DNA from: Streptomyces sp. C10-9-1
Lineage (GTDB): Bacteria; Actinomycetota; Actinomycetes; Streptomycetales; Streptomycetaceae
Reading direction: 5' to 3'
Assembly: GCF_024497955.1 (NCBI RefSeq)
Contig: NZ_JANHKP010000024.1
Location: 30,005 to 94,004 of the forward strand
DNA: 64,000 nucleotides
Below the pieces are notes generated by a model that saw nothing but the letters and a program-made list of their open reading frames with translations, searched no databases and had not been told where the DNA came from. The translations under genes and the position numbers were made by a program. Shown in pieces: positions 25,037 to 34,541 of the stretch; the stretch's first letter is position 1, and every line of letters begins with the position of its first letter.

Positions 25037-27084
25037 GGCATCACCCGGGCGGTGCGGCCAGGGGCCGCTCCGGAGGAAGATCCGGCGCCGGCCGGCCGGG
25101 CCGCGGCCACCACCGCCCAGACGACCCAGACCAGCCCCAGCAGGCCGCGCGGCCACGCCGGGCCGAGCGGTGTCCACGGGATCATGAGCACCGCCTGGTC
25201 GAAGGCGTCCAGCAGGGTCAGCAGGCCGAGCATCACGGTCGTCCAGCCGAAGAGGCGATGTGTGCTCCGCAGCGCGAGTCCGGTGACGGCCCACCAGGTC
25301 CCGAGCAGCAGCAGGGCGAGCGGCGGTACCACCGTCGGGGCGAGCGCGGTCGTCTCCCCGGCGACGTCCAGGGCCAGACCGGCCGCGCCGAGCGCGGTCA
25401 CCGCGGTGACCCAGCGGTTCCGGCGCAGTCTGCGCCACCACAGCAGTCCACCGACCGCCGCGAGCACGACGGCGATGCCGAGAGCGAGCTGCACCTCGAC
25501 GCGTTCGATCCCGCGGGCCCCGTACCAGTCGCAGCCCACGGGCAGCCGCCGTTCCCTGACGCTGTACTCGGAGCACACCATCAGCTGTGCGACCTTCACC
25601 GGTTCACCCACGATGCGGTGCGAACCGCCGGACACCGCCCCCGCCCTGTCGCCGCACCGCGGAAGGGTACGCGGGCTACTGCCCCGGACCTCCTGCCAGC
25701 AGTTGCCCCGTCCCTGGCCGTCCCACCAGACATCGGTCGCATTGGGGCGGGCCCTGCCGTCCTTCGTCGTGCCGAGGCGGTTGGCGTGGAAGCGGTTGTG
25801 GTGCGAGGTGTCGGCCTGCCGCGACCAGGCTTCCTCGCCGCGGACGAACGCGGGGACGGCGTTGAGGTGGAACGCGGTCCGCCGGTGTCCGTAGACCCAG
25901 TTGTCCTCGAAGACGTTCCAGTTCCCTCCCGCCACCAGGACTCCGGTGCCGGGCGGCACCGACGTCTGGGGACAGACGACGCCCCGCTCGTAGCCCCGCT
26001 CGGCGGGCGGCCGGTCGCACGTGCCGTCCTTCACATATCGGTAGTAGTCCTGGTTGTTGTCGTGGATGAGGTTGCGTTCGAACCTGGCGTGGTTCTGCGG
26101 AAGGCCCGGGTGACCGGGGAACGCACTGTCCATCGAGGCGCCGGCCATGTTGTTGTCGAACTCGTTGTCATGGGCCCAGACCGAGTCGCCGGCGGTCCCC
26201 GAGTAGCCGAGCAGGTTGTGGTGGCTGCGGCAGCCGGTGATCTCGATCGAGTAGCGCGGTACGTCGTAGCCGCGCCCGGCGTTGATGTCCGAGGCGCTGC
26301 CCGGGTAGATCCCCGAGTCACCGTTCCCGTACGACTCGCAGTCGCGGTACAGGCCGTGGTCGCTGGCGAAGGTGAGGAAACCGTACTCGTCGTTCCAGCG
26401 GGTGAGTACGGTGTCGATGACGAAGCCGTCGACTCCCAGTACGTACAGCGAGTTGAAGGTGGTGCGCTGGGCGGTGAAGTTTCGGAGGTAGATGCCGTCG
26501 GAGCCGTCCGCGCGGATCGCGTTGAGCTTGCGGTAGCCGGCGTCCACGACGACGTCACGAGGGTCCGCCCCGGTGCCTTCGATCTGCAGGTCCTGCTTCC
26601 CGAGAACGGCAACGAGATTCTGGTTGTGGGGGCACTGCTTCTGCTGCGCGTAGGACAGCACCTGGTAACCCAGCGCCGCCCTGGGGGCCTTGAGCCGGGC
26701 ACACCTGCCCGTCGGCTCCGGCTGCGAGGGCTCCTCCTCGTAGCGCCCGGGCAGGACGGCGATGGTCGTTCCCGGCCTGTCGGCCGCATCCACCGCCTGC
26801 TGCAGGTGCCGGAAGCCGTCACGCTCGCAGCGCTCGTACAGCCGCAGGTTGCGCTCCCGCAGTGCCGCCGGGAACCGGGCGATGCGCTGCTCGAAGTCCG
26901 TCCTTCCGGTCTTGCAGACCAGCAGGTCCGGCTCACCCTCGCGGTAGACGGGTACGCTGCCCGATCCGTCGGGGAAGGCGACCTCACGTTCTTCGTGGGC
27001 CTGTGCACCCGGTGGCGCGCCCAGGAGAACCGCGCCTGCCGTGCAGAGTCCCACCAGCATTCGACGTGTCCACGTCATTAGCAT
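25033..27084 (-). CDS. Secreted right-handed beta-helix protein with C-terminal membrane helices
   Basis: ATG 27084 (or 27078) starts a 683-residue protein. A signal peptide (RRMLVGLCTAGAVLLGAPPG, cleavage near AQAHEE) is followed by a pectate-lyase-like parallel beta-helix (GFVIDTVLTRWNDEYGFLTF, GLYRDCESYGNGDSGIYPG, SIEITGCRSHHNLLGYSGTA, HARFERNLIHDNNQDYYRYV, WNVFEDNWVYGHRRTAFHLN). About four to five membrane helices close the protein (VQLALGIAVVLAAVGGLLWW onwards). The external helix may bind or cleave a polysaccharide. No good ribosome site is seen, and the sequence upstream of 27100 is a transposase relic, so the original promoter may be gone. Translation of the next gene is coupled. Confidence 0.8.
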   Translation of the reverse strand: MLMTWTRRMLVGLCTAGAVLLGAPPGAQAHEEREVAFPDGSGSVPVYREGEPDLLVCKTGRTDFEQRIARFPAALRERNLRLYERCERDGFRHLQQAVDAADRPGTTIAVLPGRYEEEPSQPEPTGRCARLKAPRAALGYQVLSYAQQKQCPHNQNLVAVLGKQDLQIEGTGADPRDVVVDAGYRKLNAIRADGSDGIYLRNFTAQRTTFNSLYVLGVDGFVIDTVLTRWNDEYGFLTFASDHGLYRDCESYGNGDSGIYPGSASDINAGRGYDVPRYSIEITGCRSHHNLLGYSGTAGDSVWAHDNEFDNNMAGASMDSAFPGHPGLPQNHARFERNLIHDNNQDYYRYVKDGTCDRPPAERGYERGVVCPQTSVPPGTGVLVAGGNWNVFEDNWVYGHRRTAFHLNAVPAFVRGEEAWSRQADTSHHNRFHANRLGTTKDGRARPNATDVWWDGQGRGNCWQEVRGSSPRTLPRCGDRAGAVSGGSHRIVGEPVKVAQLMVCSEYSVRERRLPVGCDWYGARGIERVEVQLALGIAVVLAAVGGLLWWRRLRRNRWVTAVTALGAAGLALDVAGETTALAPTVVPPLALLLLGTWWAVTGLALRSTHRLFGWTTVMLGLLTLLDAFDQAVLMIPWTPLGPAWPRGLLGLVWVVWAVVAAARPAGAGSSSGAAPGRTARVMP

Positions 27085-27108
27085 GGCGTGCAAGCTAGCG
27101 CTTGATCC

Positions 27109-27447
27109 GTGTACAGGGAAGGCGTCCTGTGGTCGAAGACGTCGGCGCGGCGGGGCGCGACGGCCGCGCCGTCCTCCCGGGGCCGTCCGCCCCGGCCGGG
27201 GCGACGAAGCAAGGGCATCGCGCACACGATTCCCGAGCGGGCCGACCAGGTCCGCAACCGGGCCCGGCGAGGCAGCCGGGGAGGCCGCCCGTCGGCCTTC
27301 GACCGCGAGGTCTACAAGCACCGCAACGTTGTTGAGCGGTGCTTCAACCGCTTGAAGCAGTGGCGCGGGATCGCCCCCCGCTACGACAAGACCGCCCAGT
27401 CCTACGAAGCAACCGTCGCACTCGCGTCACTCCTGATGTGGGCGTGA
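27109..27447 (+). pseudogene. C-terminal remnant of an IS5-group transposase
   Basis: From about 27215 the frame encodes the end of a DDE transposase: GIAHTIPERADQVRNRAR, AFDREVYKHRNVVERCFNRL, KQWRGIAPRYDKTAQSYEAT. The E of the catalytic triad lies in NVVERCFNRLK. The N-terminal two-thirds are missing and the codons before 27210 are unrelated. It sits immediately upstream of the beta-helix gene on the opposite strand, so its arrival probably reshaped that promoter region. Confidence 0.82.
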
Positions 27448-27788
27448 CATTTGACGACAGAACCTAGGAGGCGACACGGGTCTGTTTGCGCCGTCGGCGT
27501 AGGGCACGCTGGGCTTGGGCGCGCGCATTTGAACCCAGCCTCGGTGGCGGGGTAGGGCCCGGGGCTGTCGTCGGTGGTCCGGTCGGTGGGCAGCTGCGGC
27601 TCCGCGATCATGTGGCCGGTCCCTGTGCTCTGTTGCAACCCGGTGCAATCCAGGTACGGGCCTGCCGTGCCGAGCAGGTGGTGACGGGTGGCCAGGAACC
27701 GCCTGGGCCTTGGTGGTCGTCTCCTGGCATGCTGGTTGATCTTGTTTTGGTTGAGGTGTTTTGCTGCGTAGCTGGGGGCTGTTGCGTC
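27448..27788. other. Upstream region of the Rhs toxin gene
   Basis: About 340 bases with no gene supported. The T-rich part at 27730-27775 is the likely promoter region of the rhs gene. The first 30 bases may contain the outer end of the transposase relic. Confidence 0.4.
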
Positions 27789-30700
27789 GTGGGTTACACG
27801 ATTCCTGAGGGCGTCGACACGATGCTCGACATCGTGGGTGTGGGCTGGCCGAACGTCGACGAGGACGCCTACCGGGACATGGCGGTCTCCTTGCGCGAGT
27901 TCGCCGACGACGCAGACGACGACGCGGGGACCGCGTACGGGCACGTACAGATGCTGCTCTCGTCCGGGCAGAGCGAGTCGCTGACGGCTCTGGACGAGCA
28001 CTGGTCGAAAGTACAGGGCAAGCACAAGGATCTGGCGAAGGCAGCCCGCCTCGTCGCCGGCGCCCTGGACCGGGTGGCGGACATCATCGTCGCCCGGAAG
28101 ATCGCCGCGGTGGGCGAACTGGCGGACCTGTGTGCGACGGTGGGCATCACGTTGGCGTTCGCGCCGGTGACGGCCGGCCTGTCGACGCTGCTCGCCGGAG
28201 CCAAGATCGCCGCCACCCGCATTGCCTTCAAGCGGATCCTGAAGGAGATGGCGGAGGCGGCCGTGGCAGAGATCGTCGCCACGCTCACCGAGCCCGCTGT
28301 CGCCGCGATCGAGAACATCGTCGCGGACCTGGCGATCCAGACGGCGATGAATGTCGCCGGTGTGCAGGACGGCTACAACACCGACCAGACCGTGCAGGCC
28401 GGAAAGGACGGACTGCAGCTCAACTCCGCACACGGGGCCACCCGCCCGGGCGCTGCTGGCGGTCCGGAGATCGACCACGCCGCCCACGGCAAGGCAGGCC
28501 TGCACCTGGCCAACGTGCAGGTCTCCATGCGAAACAGAGCCGGCAGCAAGCTCGGCAAGGCCAAGGGCCATCACGGGCGCGCCAAGGGCAAGGACTCGCT
28601 GACCGCGGTCCTCGACACCACCATCGAAGGCGTCACGGAGAAACTCACCAAGGCACTGAACGACCTCGGAGACCACGTCGGCAAGAAGGTACCCGACGCC
28701 ATCACCAAGGGCTCCAAGACCCACAAGGACACCGACCAGGATGTCCGCGACCGCGTCAAGAGGATCGCAGCCAAGGATGGCAAGGATGAAGGTGACCTGG
28801 GTGGCAAGAAGGGCGGAGCGGAGCCCGGACGGGGCCGGGGCGGAGCGGACGACAAGCGGTCCAAGCCTGACCGCTTGGACAGCGCCAAGGACGATGCACG
28901 CCGCAACGGCATCCCGCTGAAGAAGAAGACGTGCAAGAACGACCCGGTCGACGTCGCCACCGGCGAGGTGACTCTGCCCCAGACGGACCTGTCACTGGCC
29001 GGTGTTCTCCCCTTTGTCCTGCGCCGTACTCACCTCTCCGAATACCGCTGGGGCCGCTGGTATGGCCGCAGTTGGGCCTCCACCCTGGACGAACGCATCG
29101 AGCTCGACGCCAAGGCCCAGAGCGCGATATGGGCGCGCGAGGACGGTTCACTGCTCATCTATCCTCGGCTGCCGGCCCCGGACGACGCGGTAGGGGTCCT
29201 GCCCATAGAAGGTCCCCATCTGCCCCTGACCTGCAGCGGACAGGACAACGAGTCCACTACTTACCGCATCTCCGATCCAATATCGGGCCTGACGCGGTAC
29301 TTCACCGGCAGCCCCTACGGCGCGTCCTCCGCCTACTGGCTGAGTGAGGTGGAGGACCGGAACCACAACGGTGTCACCTTCATACGCCGCAGTGACGGGG
29401 CCCCGGTCAGGGTGATGCACGACGGCGGATATCAGGTCGCTCTGCGAGTCAAGGACGATCGAATATCCGAGCTCTCGCTGCGAACACCCGAGGGGCCGGT
29501 CACCGTGCGACGCTTCGGCTACGACCGTGAGGGCATCCTGAACGAGGTTTTCAACTCCTCTGATGCTCCCTTGCAGTTCGCCTACGACACCGAGGGGCGC
29601 ATCACGTCCTGGACCGACCGTAACGGTTCCACTTTTCAGTATGTCTACGACGCCCAGGGGCGGGTCGTGCGTACGATCGGTCCCGAAGGGTTCCTGTCCT
29701 CGACATTCGTGTACGAGGAGATACCCGAGACGGGCCGCCGGATCACTCGATACACGGACTCCACCGGAGCCACCACCGTCTTCCAGATCGACGAACGGCT
29801 TCAGGTCGTCGCGGAAACCGATCCCCTCGGAAACACCACACGCTTCGACTTCGACCCGCAGGATCGGATACGGGCCCAGACCGACGCACTGGGGCGTTCC
29901 ACCCACTTCCAACGCGATGAGCGCGGCAATCTCATCGGCTTGATCGCGCCGGACGGGGTGCGGACCACCGCCACCTACAACGAGCTGAATCTCCCAGAAA
30001 CGATCACTGAGCGCGCCGGGGCTGCTCGCAGCTACGGCTACGACGACCGCGGAAACCTGACGGCAGCGGTCGATCTCGCGGGCGGGCGCACGACGTACGC
30101 ATATGACGAACGTGGCCACTTGCGGCTCGTGCGGGATGCTCTCGGCGTCACCACGCACCTCACCACCGATGCCGCTGGTCTCCCGGCGCAGATCACACGG
30201 CCGGACGGGTCGGCCGTGCGGTGCACGCGTGATGCTTTCGGGCGGGTAACCGAGGTCGTCGATGCCGTCGGGGGCATCGTGAGGCAGGGCTGGAGCGTGG
30301 AAGGACAGCTCATCTGGAGGGAGCTCCCCGATGGCAGCCGTGAGGAATGGACCTGGGACGGCGAGGGCAACCTCGTGTCGCACACCGACCGGATGGGACG
30401 CACCACCACGCATTCCCACGGCCACTTCGACCTGCTGCAGGCCACCCGCACGGGCGAGGACAGCGGCTACCGCTTCACCCACGACACTCAGCTGCGGCTG
30501 ACGCAGGTCACCAACGCAGACGGCCTCGTGTGGGAGTACACCTACGATGCCGCAGGCAGGCTCATTGCCGAGAACGATTTCGACGGCCGCACTCTGACAT
30601 ACGAACGCGACCCTGTCGGGCACATCGTCCGGCGGACGAACGCCGCCGGCCAGAGCATCAGGTTCGACCGTGACGCCCTCGGCCGCGTCACTCACATCAG

Positions 30701-32507
30701 GCACGACGACGGCTCGACCTCGTCGATTGTCCATGACGACAGCGGCCACGTCTCGCAGATCGCGAACGCGCACTCCCGCATCGAACTGGCTAGAGATCCC
30801 GCGGGGCGCATCGTCGCCGAGACGGTCAACGGCGCCACCATGTCCTTCAGCTACGACGCTCTTGGGCGCCGTACCGGCAGACGCACCCCTTCTGGCGCCG
30901 AAAGCCGTCTGGAGTACGGAGTGGCAGGTCTGGCTTCCCTCAGCGTCGGCGACCACGTCTTCACCTTCGAACGGGATGCGCTCGGCCGCGAGACCGCACG
31001 GACCGTCGACGATGCTCTGGAGCTGCGGCAGCACTGGGACCCGGTCGGCCGGCTGACCCATATGACACTGGCCAGCACCAGCCAGCCGCCCCTCCTGCGA
31101 AAAAGCTTCACCTACCAAGCCGACGGCGTCCCCACGGGCATCGAGGACAGCCTGAACGGGCTCCGCACGATCGCTCTGGATGCCGCCAGCCGCGTGCGGG
31201 AAGTCCAAGCCCGTGGCTGGACGGAGCAATACGCCTACAACGCTGCCGGCGACCAAAGCCGCACGGCCCTCCCAGCCCAGGCACCGGGCCAGTCGGCCGC
31301 CGGACAACGGCGCTACGAAGGCACACGCCTGGTTCGGGCGGGACGCACCCGCTACAGCTACGACGCACAGGGGCGCCTCACGCTGCGCAGGACGAAAACC
31401 CTCAGCGGTGCGACCCTCGCCTGGCACTTCCAATGGGACGCGGAGGACCGGCTCACCCTCGTGCAGACCCCCGAAGGGACTCGCTGGCGCTACCTCTACG
31501 ACGCTCTCGGACGCCGTCTGGCCAAGCAGCGCCTCGACCAAGACGGACAGGTCGCACACGCGACGACGTTCCGATGGGATGGCGCTCAGCTGGCCGAGCA
31601 GCACGGCGAGGGCGCCACGTTGGTGTGGGACTACGCCGGAGGGCGGCCACTGAGCCAGCGTGAGATGAAGACCGACGGCACGCAGCAGGAAGTCGACCGC
31701 CGCTTCTTCGCGATCATCACCGACCTGGTGGGTAGCCCCACCGAGCTGGTCTCGGCCGACGGAACCCTGGCCTGGCACGCCCGCAGCACCACCTGGGGAG
31801 CCACCCAGTGGAACAAGAACAGCACCGCCTACACGCCGCTGCGCTACCCGGGCCAGTACTTCGACCCCGAGACAGGTCTGCACTACAACTTCAACCGTTA
31901 CTACGACCCCGAGGTCGGCAGATACCTTTCACCCGACCCGCTGGGCATCGCTCCCTCGATCAACCCCTACTCCTACGTCGTCAACCCGTTCGTCCTGGCG
32001 GACCCGCTCGGGCTTGCGGGCTGCGAGCCGGACCCCACCTGGGGAGGCCAAGTCAGGTGGGTGCGAGACGAGCACGGCCGTCCCTACGAGATGCACGCCG
32101 TCATCACCCGCCACATGCTCGACGAAGGCACCCACGCCCGGAACTCGATCATCCCGCCCGGATACCAGTCGGACAAGGGACAGGCCCGTGGGCACATGCT
32201 CGCCCGACAGCTCGGCGGGTCCGGCGACATCGACGACAACCTGTTCACCATCTCCCAGAACCCGACGAACACACCAAAGATGAGCATGTTCGAACAGCGC
32301 GTGTACGACGCTGTCGACGACCATGATGTCGTCCACTACAGCGTGTACCTGGAGTACGTGAACGATGACCCCGACTCACCTCCCAAATCCATCCAACTCG
32401 AAGCTTTCGGCACCAAAAAGGACAGAGATGGCAATCTCCTGTTCGACGAGGGGACCATCCTTAACAACCCAGCCCACGATGAGCCCCGCCCCCGACGTCG
32501 CCCCTAG
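27789..32507 (+). CDS. Rhs/YD-repeat polymorphic toxin with C-terminal DNA/RNA non-specific endonuclease
   Basis: The GTG at 27789 gives 1572 residues and opens with YTIPEGVDTMLDIVGVGWPN, an N-terminus common to streptomycete Rhs proteins. A helical N-region with hydrophobic stretches (LCATVGITLAFAPVTAGLST) is followed by a lysine-rich linker. A DUF6531-type entry follows (CKNDPVDVATGEVTLPQTDL), then many YD repeats (GYDDRGNLTAA, YTYDAAGRLIAEND, FSYDALGRRTGRR) and the RHS core end (YFDPETGLHYNFNRYYDPEV, GRYLSPDPLGI, VLADPLGLAG near 1404). The variable tip of about 165 residues carries GQARGHMLARQLGGSGDIDD and NLFTISQNPTNT, the H-N motif of Endonuclease_NS_2-type nucleases. Its immunity gene follows. 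Confidence 0.92.
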   Translation: MGYTIPEGVDTMLDIVGVGWPNVDEDAYRDMAVSLREFADDADDDAGTAYGHVQMLLSSGQSESLTALDEHWSKVQGKHKDLAKAARLVAGALDRVADIIVARKIAAVGELADLCATVGITLAFAPVTAGLSTLLAGAKIAATRIAFKRILKEMAEAAVAEIVATLTEPAVAAIENIVADLAIQTAMNVAGVQDGYNTDQTVQAGKDGLQLNSAHGATRPGAAGGPEIDHAAHGKAGLHLANVQVSMRNRAGSKLGKAKGHHGRAKGKDSLTAVLDTTIEGVTEKLTKALNDLGDHVGKKVPDAITKGSKTHKDTDQDVRDRVKRIAAKDGKDEGDLGGKKGGAEPGRGRGGADDKRSKPDRLDSAKDDARRNGIPLKKKTCKNDPVDVATGEVTLPQTDLSLAGVLPFVLRRTHLSEYRWGRWYGRSWASTLDERIELDAKAQSAIWAREDGSLLIYPRLPAPDDAVGVLPIEGPHLPLTCSGQDNESTTYRISDPISGLTRYFTGSPYGASSAYWLSEVEDRNHNGVTFIRRSDGAPVRVMHDGGYQVALRVKDDRISELSLRTPEGPVTVRRFGYDREGILNEVFNSSDAPLQFAYDTEGRITSWTDRNGSTFQYVYDAQGRVVRTIGPEGFLSSTFVYEEIPETGRRITRYTDSTGATTVFQIDERLQVVAETDPLGNTTRFDFDPQDRIRAQTDALGRSTHFQRDERGNLIGLIAPDGVRTTATYNELNLPETITERAGAARSYGYDDRGNLTAAVDLAGGRTTYAYDERGHLRLVRDALGVTTHLTTDAAGLPAQITRPDGSAVRCTRDAFGRVTEVVDAVGGIVRQGWSVEGQLIWRELPDGSREEWTWDGEGNLVSHTDRMGRTTTHSHGHFDLLQATRTGEDSGYRFTHDTQLRLTQVTNADGLVWEYTYDAAGRLIAENDFDGRTLTYERDPVGHIVRRTNAAGQSIRFDRDALGRVTHIRHDDGSTSSIVHDDSGHVSQIANAHSRIELARDPAGRIVAETVNGATMSFSYDALGRRTGRRTPSGAESRLEYGVAGLASLSVGDHVFTFERDALGRETARTVDDALELRQHWDPVGRLTHMTLASTSQPPLLRKSFTYQADGVPTGIEDSLNGLRTIALDAASRVREVQARGWTEQYAYNAAGDQSRTALPAQAPGQSAAGQRRYEGTRLVRAGRTRYSYDAQGRLTLRRTKTLSGATLAWHFQWDAEDRLTLVQTPEGTRWRYLYDALGRRLAKQRLDQDGQVAHATTFRWDGAQLAEQHGEGATLVWDYAGGRPLSQREMKTDGTQQEVDRRFFAIITDLVGSPTELVSADGTLAWHARSTTWGATQWNKNSTAYTPLRYPGQYFDPETGLHYNFNRYYDPEVGRYLSPDPLGIAPSINPYSYVVNPFVLADPLGLAGCEPDPTWGGQVRWVRDEHGRPYEMHAVITRHMLDEGTHARNSIIPPGYQSDKGQARGHMLARQLGGSGDIDDNLFTISQNPTNTPKMSMFEQRVYDAVDDHDVVHYSVYLEYVNDDPDSPPKSIQLEAFGTKKDRDGNLLFDEGTILNNPAHDEPRPRRRP

Positions 32508-32522
32508 CCGCCCAGGAATCCG

Positions 32523-33203
32523 ATGACTGCCCTCACCACCCTCACGGCACTGTGCCCACCCCCCGCCGCTGCACCCCCCGCCCCTGACTGGTCCGAGGTC
32601 GAGAACAGCCTGGGGACGCGCCTGCCTCAGGACTACAAGCAGCTCGTCACCACCTACGGCCCCGGCCAGTTCTGCGACTTCATCACCCTGTACCAGCCCC
32701 ATGCCCCAAGCGAGTGGGCTGATCTGACCGGCCCCATGCCGACACGACTGCGCACACAGATCGAAGAAGTCCGGCAGACCGCCCGCCTGCCCTGGCCGCT
32801 GCCACACCCCCCTGAGGACCTCCTCGCCATGGGAGTCACCGGCAACGGCGACTACCTCTTCTGGGTCACCCAGCCCTCCGGGGCACCGGACCACTGGACG
32901 ATCGCCGTCAACGAGGCCTTGCGCGCCCCCTGGTTCACCTACAACGGGACCGTGACCGCGTTTCTCGTAGACGTGCTGAGTGCAACCGTGCGCATCCCGA
33001 TGTTCCCCCCAGACCTTCTCGACGGCGGCATCGCCTTCACCCCGGCGCAACTCCACAGCACCGCACCGACCACGGCCCCCCGGGCATCTCTCAGCACCCA
33101 CGCTATCCGGGAATGGGCCAGGGCCAACGGCTATGACATCCCCGATCGCGGACGCATCCCCATCGAGATCCTTGAAGCCTGGGAACAGGTCAACCCTCAG
33201 TGA
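32523..33203 (+). CDS. SMI1/KNR4 immunity protein fused to an Lsr2-type DNA-binding domain
   Basis: The gene begins 15 bases after the toxin stop, the usual place for a cognate immunity gene. Of 226 residues, about 20-165 form a SMI1/KNR4 domain: WSEVENSLGTRLPQDYKQLV, TYGPGQFCDFITLYQP, LLAMGVTGNGDYLFWVTQ, FTYNGTVTAFLVDVLSATV. The last 35 residues read STHAIREWARANGYDIPDRG and RIPIEILEAWEQVN. They match the C-terminal domain of the nucleoid protein Lsr2, including its RGR AT-hook-like core. SMI1 proteins neutralise nuclease toxins by direct binding. The added domain suggests that the same protein also binds DNA, perhaps to silence its own locus. Confidence 0.88.
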   Translation: MTALTTLTALCPPPAAAPPAPDWSEVENSLGTRLPQDYKQLVTTYGPGQFCDFITLYQPHAPSEWADLTGPMPTRLRTQIEEVRQTARLPWPLPHPPEDLLAMGVTGNGDYLFWVTQPSGAPDHWTIAVNEALRAPWFTYNGTVTAFLVDVLSATVRIPMFPPDLLDGGIAFTPAQLHSTAPTTAPRASLSTHAIREWARANGYDIPDRGRIPIEILEAWEQVNPQ

Positions 33204-33348
33204 GCATGTTCCGGCATCGACGACCTCAATCGGGGCCCGGCCGGTGGGCCGGTCCTTGGTGCTGCTCAGGCTTGGGGCGACCGGCGAAGTTGGGCTACCT
33301 GCGGTGCTGTCAGTCCTTGTTCATAGGGTCTCGGCATAGCTGAAGCTC

Positions 33349-34541
33349 TCACGGCCTTGTGGACCCGTGGCCCGTGCCGTGCCTCTGCCCGTTCGCCGGG
33401 GTGGCCTGCGAGCTGATCTTCTCGATCACGTCGTTCGCCTGCTCGGTGGGCGGCCGCGACGGGCCGAGGGCGCTTGCCTGCGGTGCGATACCCGTCCGGG
33501 GTCCGTCGATCGCCGCCGGGGGGTAGGAGCCGCGGCCACGGAGCCGGTGGCTGACCGCCTCGTCGAACGACACCGGCCGCAGGTGAGGGGGGGAAGCGGT
33601 TGCAGCCCTCCCCGAGCTCGAGCGTCGTCTCGGTGTCCGGGTCGGTGCCGTCGCGTAGGGCTCTGAAGGCGGTGAGGCAGTCGGCCTGCGCGGGGGCCGG
33701 GATGGTGTCGTGCTCGGTGGCTCCGGTGCGCCATGGGCCGGGGCGCTGCCGGGCTTCCGCGGTGCGGACGTCGGCGAGGTTACCTGATGGGGAGCGCTTC
33801 GGGGGCGGTTGGTTGCAACGGGGGGGATCTCGTGCAGAGCTGGATGCCGCTCGTCCGGAACGGGCTCGGAGGTCAGGAGAATGCGGGCGGCCGCGTCGAG
33901 GTCGGGTGTGTCGGTGTGCTGGTCGCGCCGCACCCAGATGGCGTCGATGCCCGCGCGGCGGGGTCCGGCGGCGTCGGCCTGTGGGTTGTCGCCGATCATG
34001 ACGAGCCGACGTGCGGGGCCTGCGGCCGCCCGTGCGAGACGGAACGCGTGGGGGTGGGGTTTCTCGTATCCGCTGGCGGCGGAGTTGATCACCGCCTGGA
34101 ACCGGGTGTCGATGTCGAGAGTGGACAGGAGTTCGGGGAGTTCAGGGACGTGGTTGGAGAGGAGAACGTGCGTCCAACCGTGCTCTGTGAGCCGGTCCAG
34201 GACGCGCAGCGCCTGCGGGTAGAGGCTCCACGCGGCGGGGTCGGTGTGGGCGGCGCGGGTCGCGGTGGCCACGGCCTGCGGGCGGGAGATCCCGAGGTGG
34301 GTGAGTGCCTCGGCGACGACGCTGGTGATGTGATCCCACCAGGCGTCGGGGTCGTTCAGGTGCGGGTGGGGTTCCTGTGCGGCGTGCCAGGGGGGAGGGC
34401 CTGCAACATCTCGGGGAATGTCCAGCGGTGGCCGGGCTCGTGGACGTCCAGGACCTCCAGGAGGCACTCGGCCCACGTTCCGTACCGGCGGTGGTCGAGT
34501 GTTCCGTCGAAGCCCCATATCGCGGTCTTGGCCGGCGTCAC
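33349..34541 (-). pseudogene. HAD-superfamily hydrolase-like protein, frameshifted and lacking the nucleophile Asp
   Basis: The GTG at 34541 overlaps the exonuclease stop (GTGA). The N-terminus TPAKTAIWGFDGTLDHRRYG is in a different frame from the rest, which resumes at WHAAQEPHPHLNDPDAWWDH. The break lies in a run of C residues near 34390. Later HAD motifs are present: THVLLSNHVPEL, INSAASGYEKPHPHAFRLA and RRLVMIGDNPQADAAGPRRA. Motif I normally reads DxDGT; here it is GFDGT, so the phosphorylated Asp is Gly. The C-terminal 170 codons are low-complexity and cross another coding-like relic (IPAPAQADCLTAFRALRDG in a third frame). It ends the large operon. Confidence 0.7.

Noticed and set aside
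29148..31883. 911-codon minus-strand frame
   Set aside because: It mirrors the Rhs YD-repeat region and has no motif of its own; long antisense frames are common at this GC content.
33600..33720. Separate gene in the third minus-strand frame (IPAPAQADCLTAFRALRDG)
   Set aside because: It looks coding over about 40 codons but has no start or recognisable family, so it was only noted as a relic within the HAD entry.
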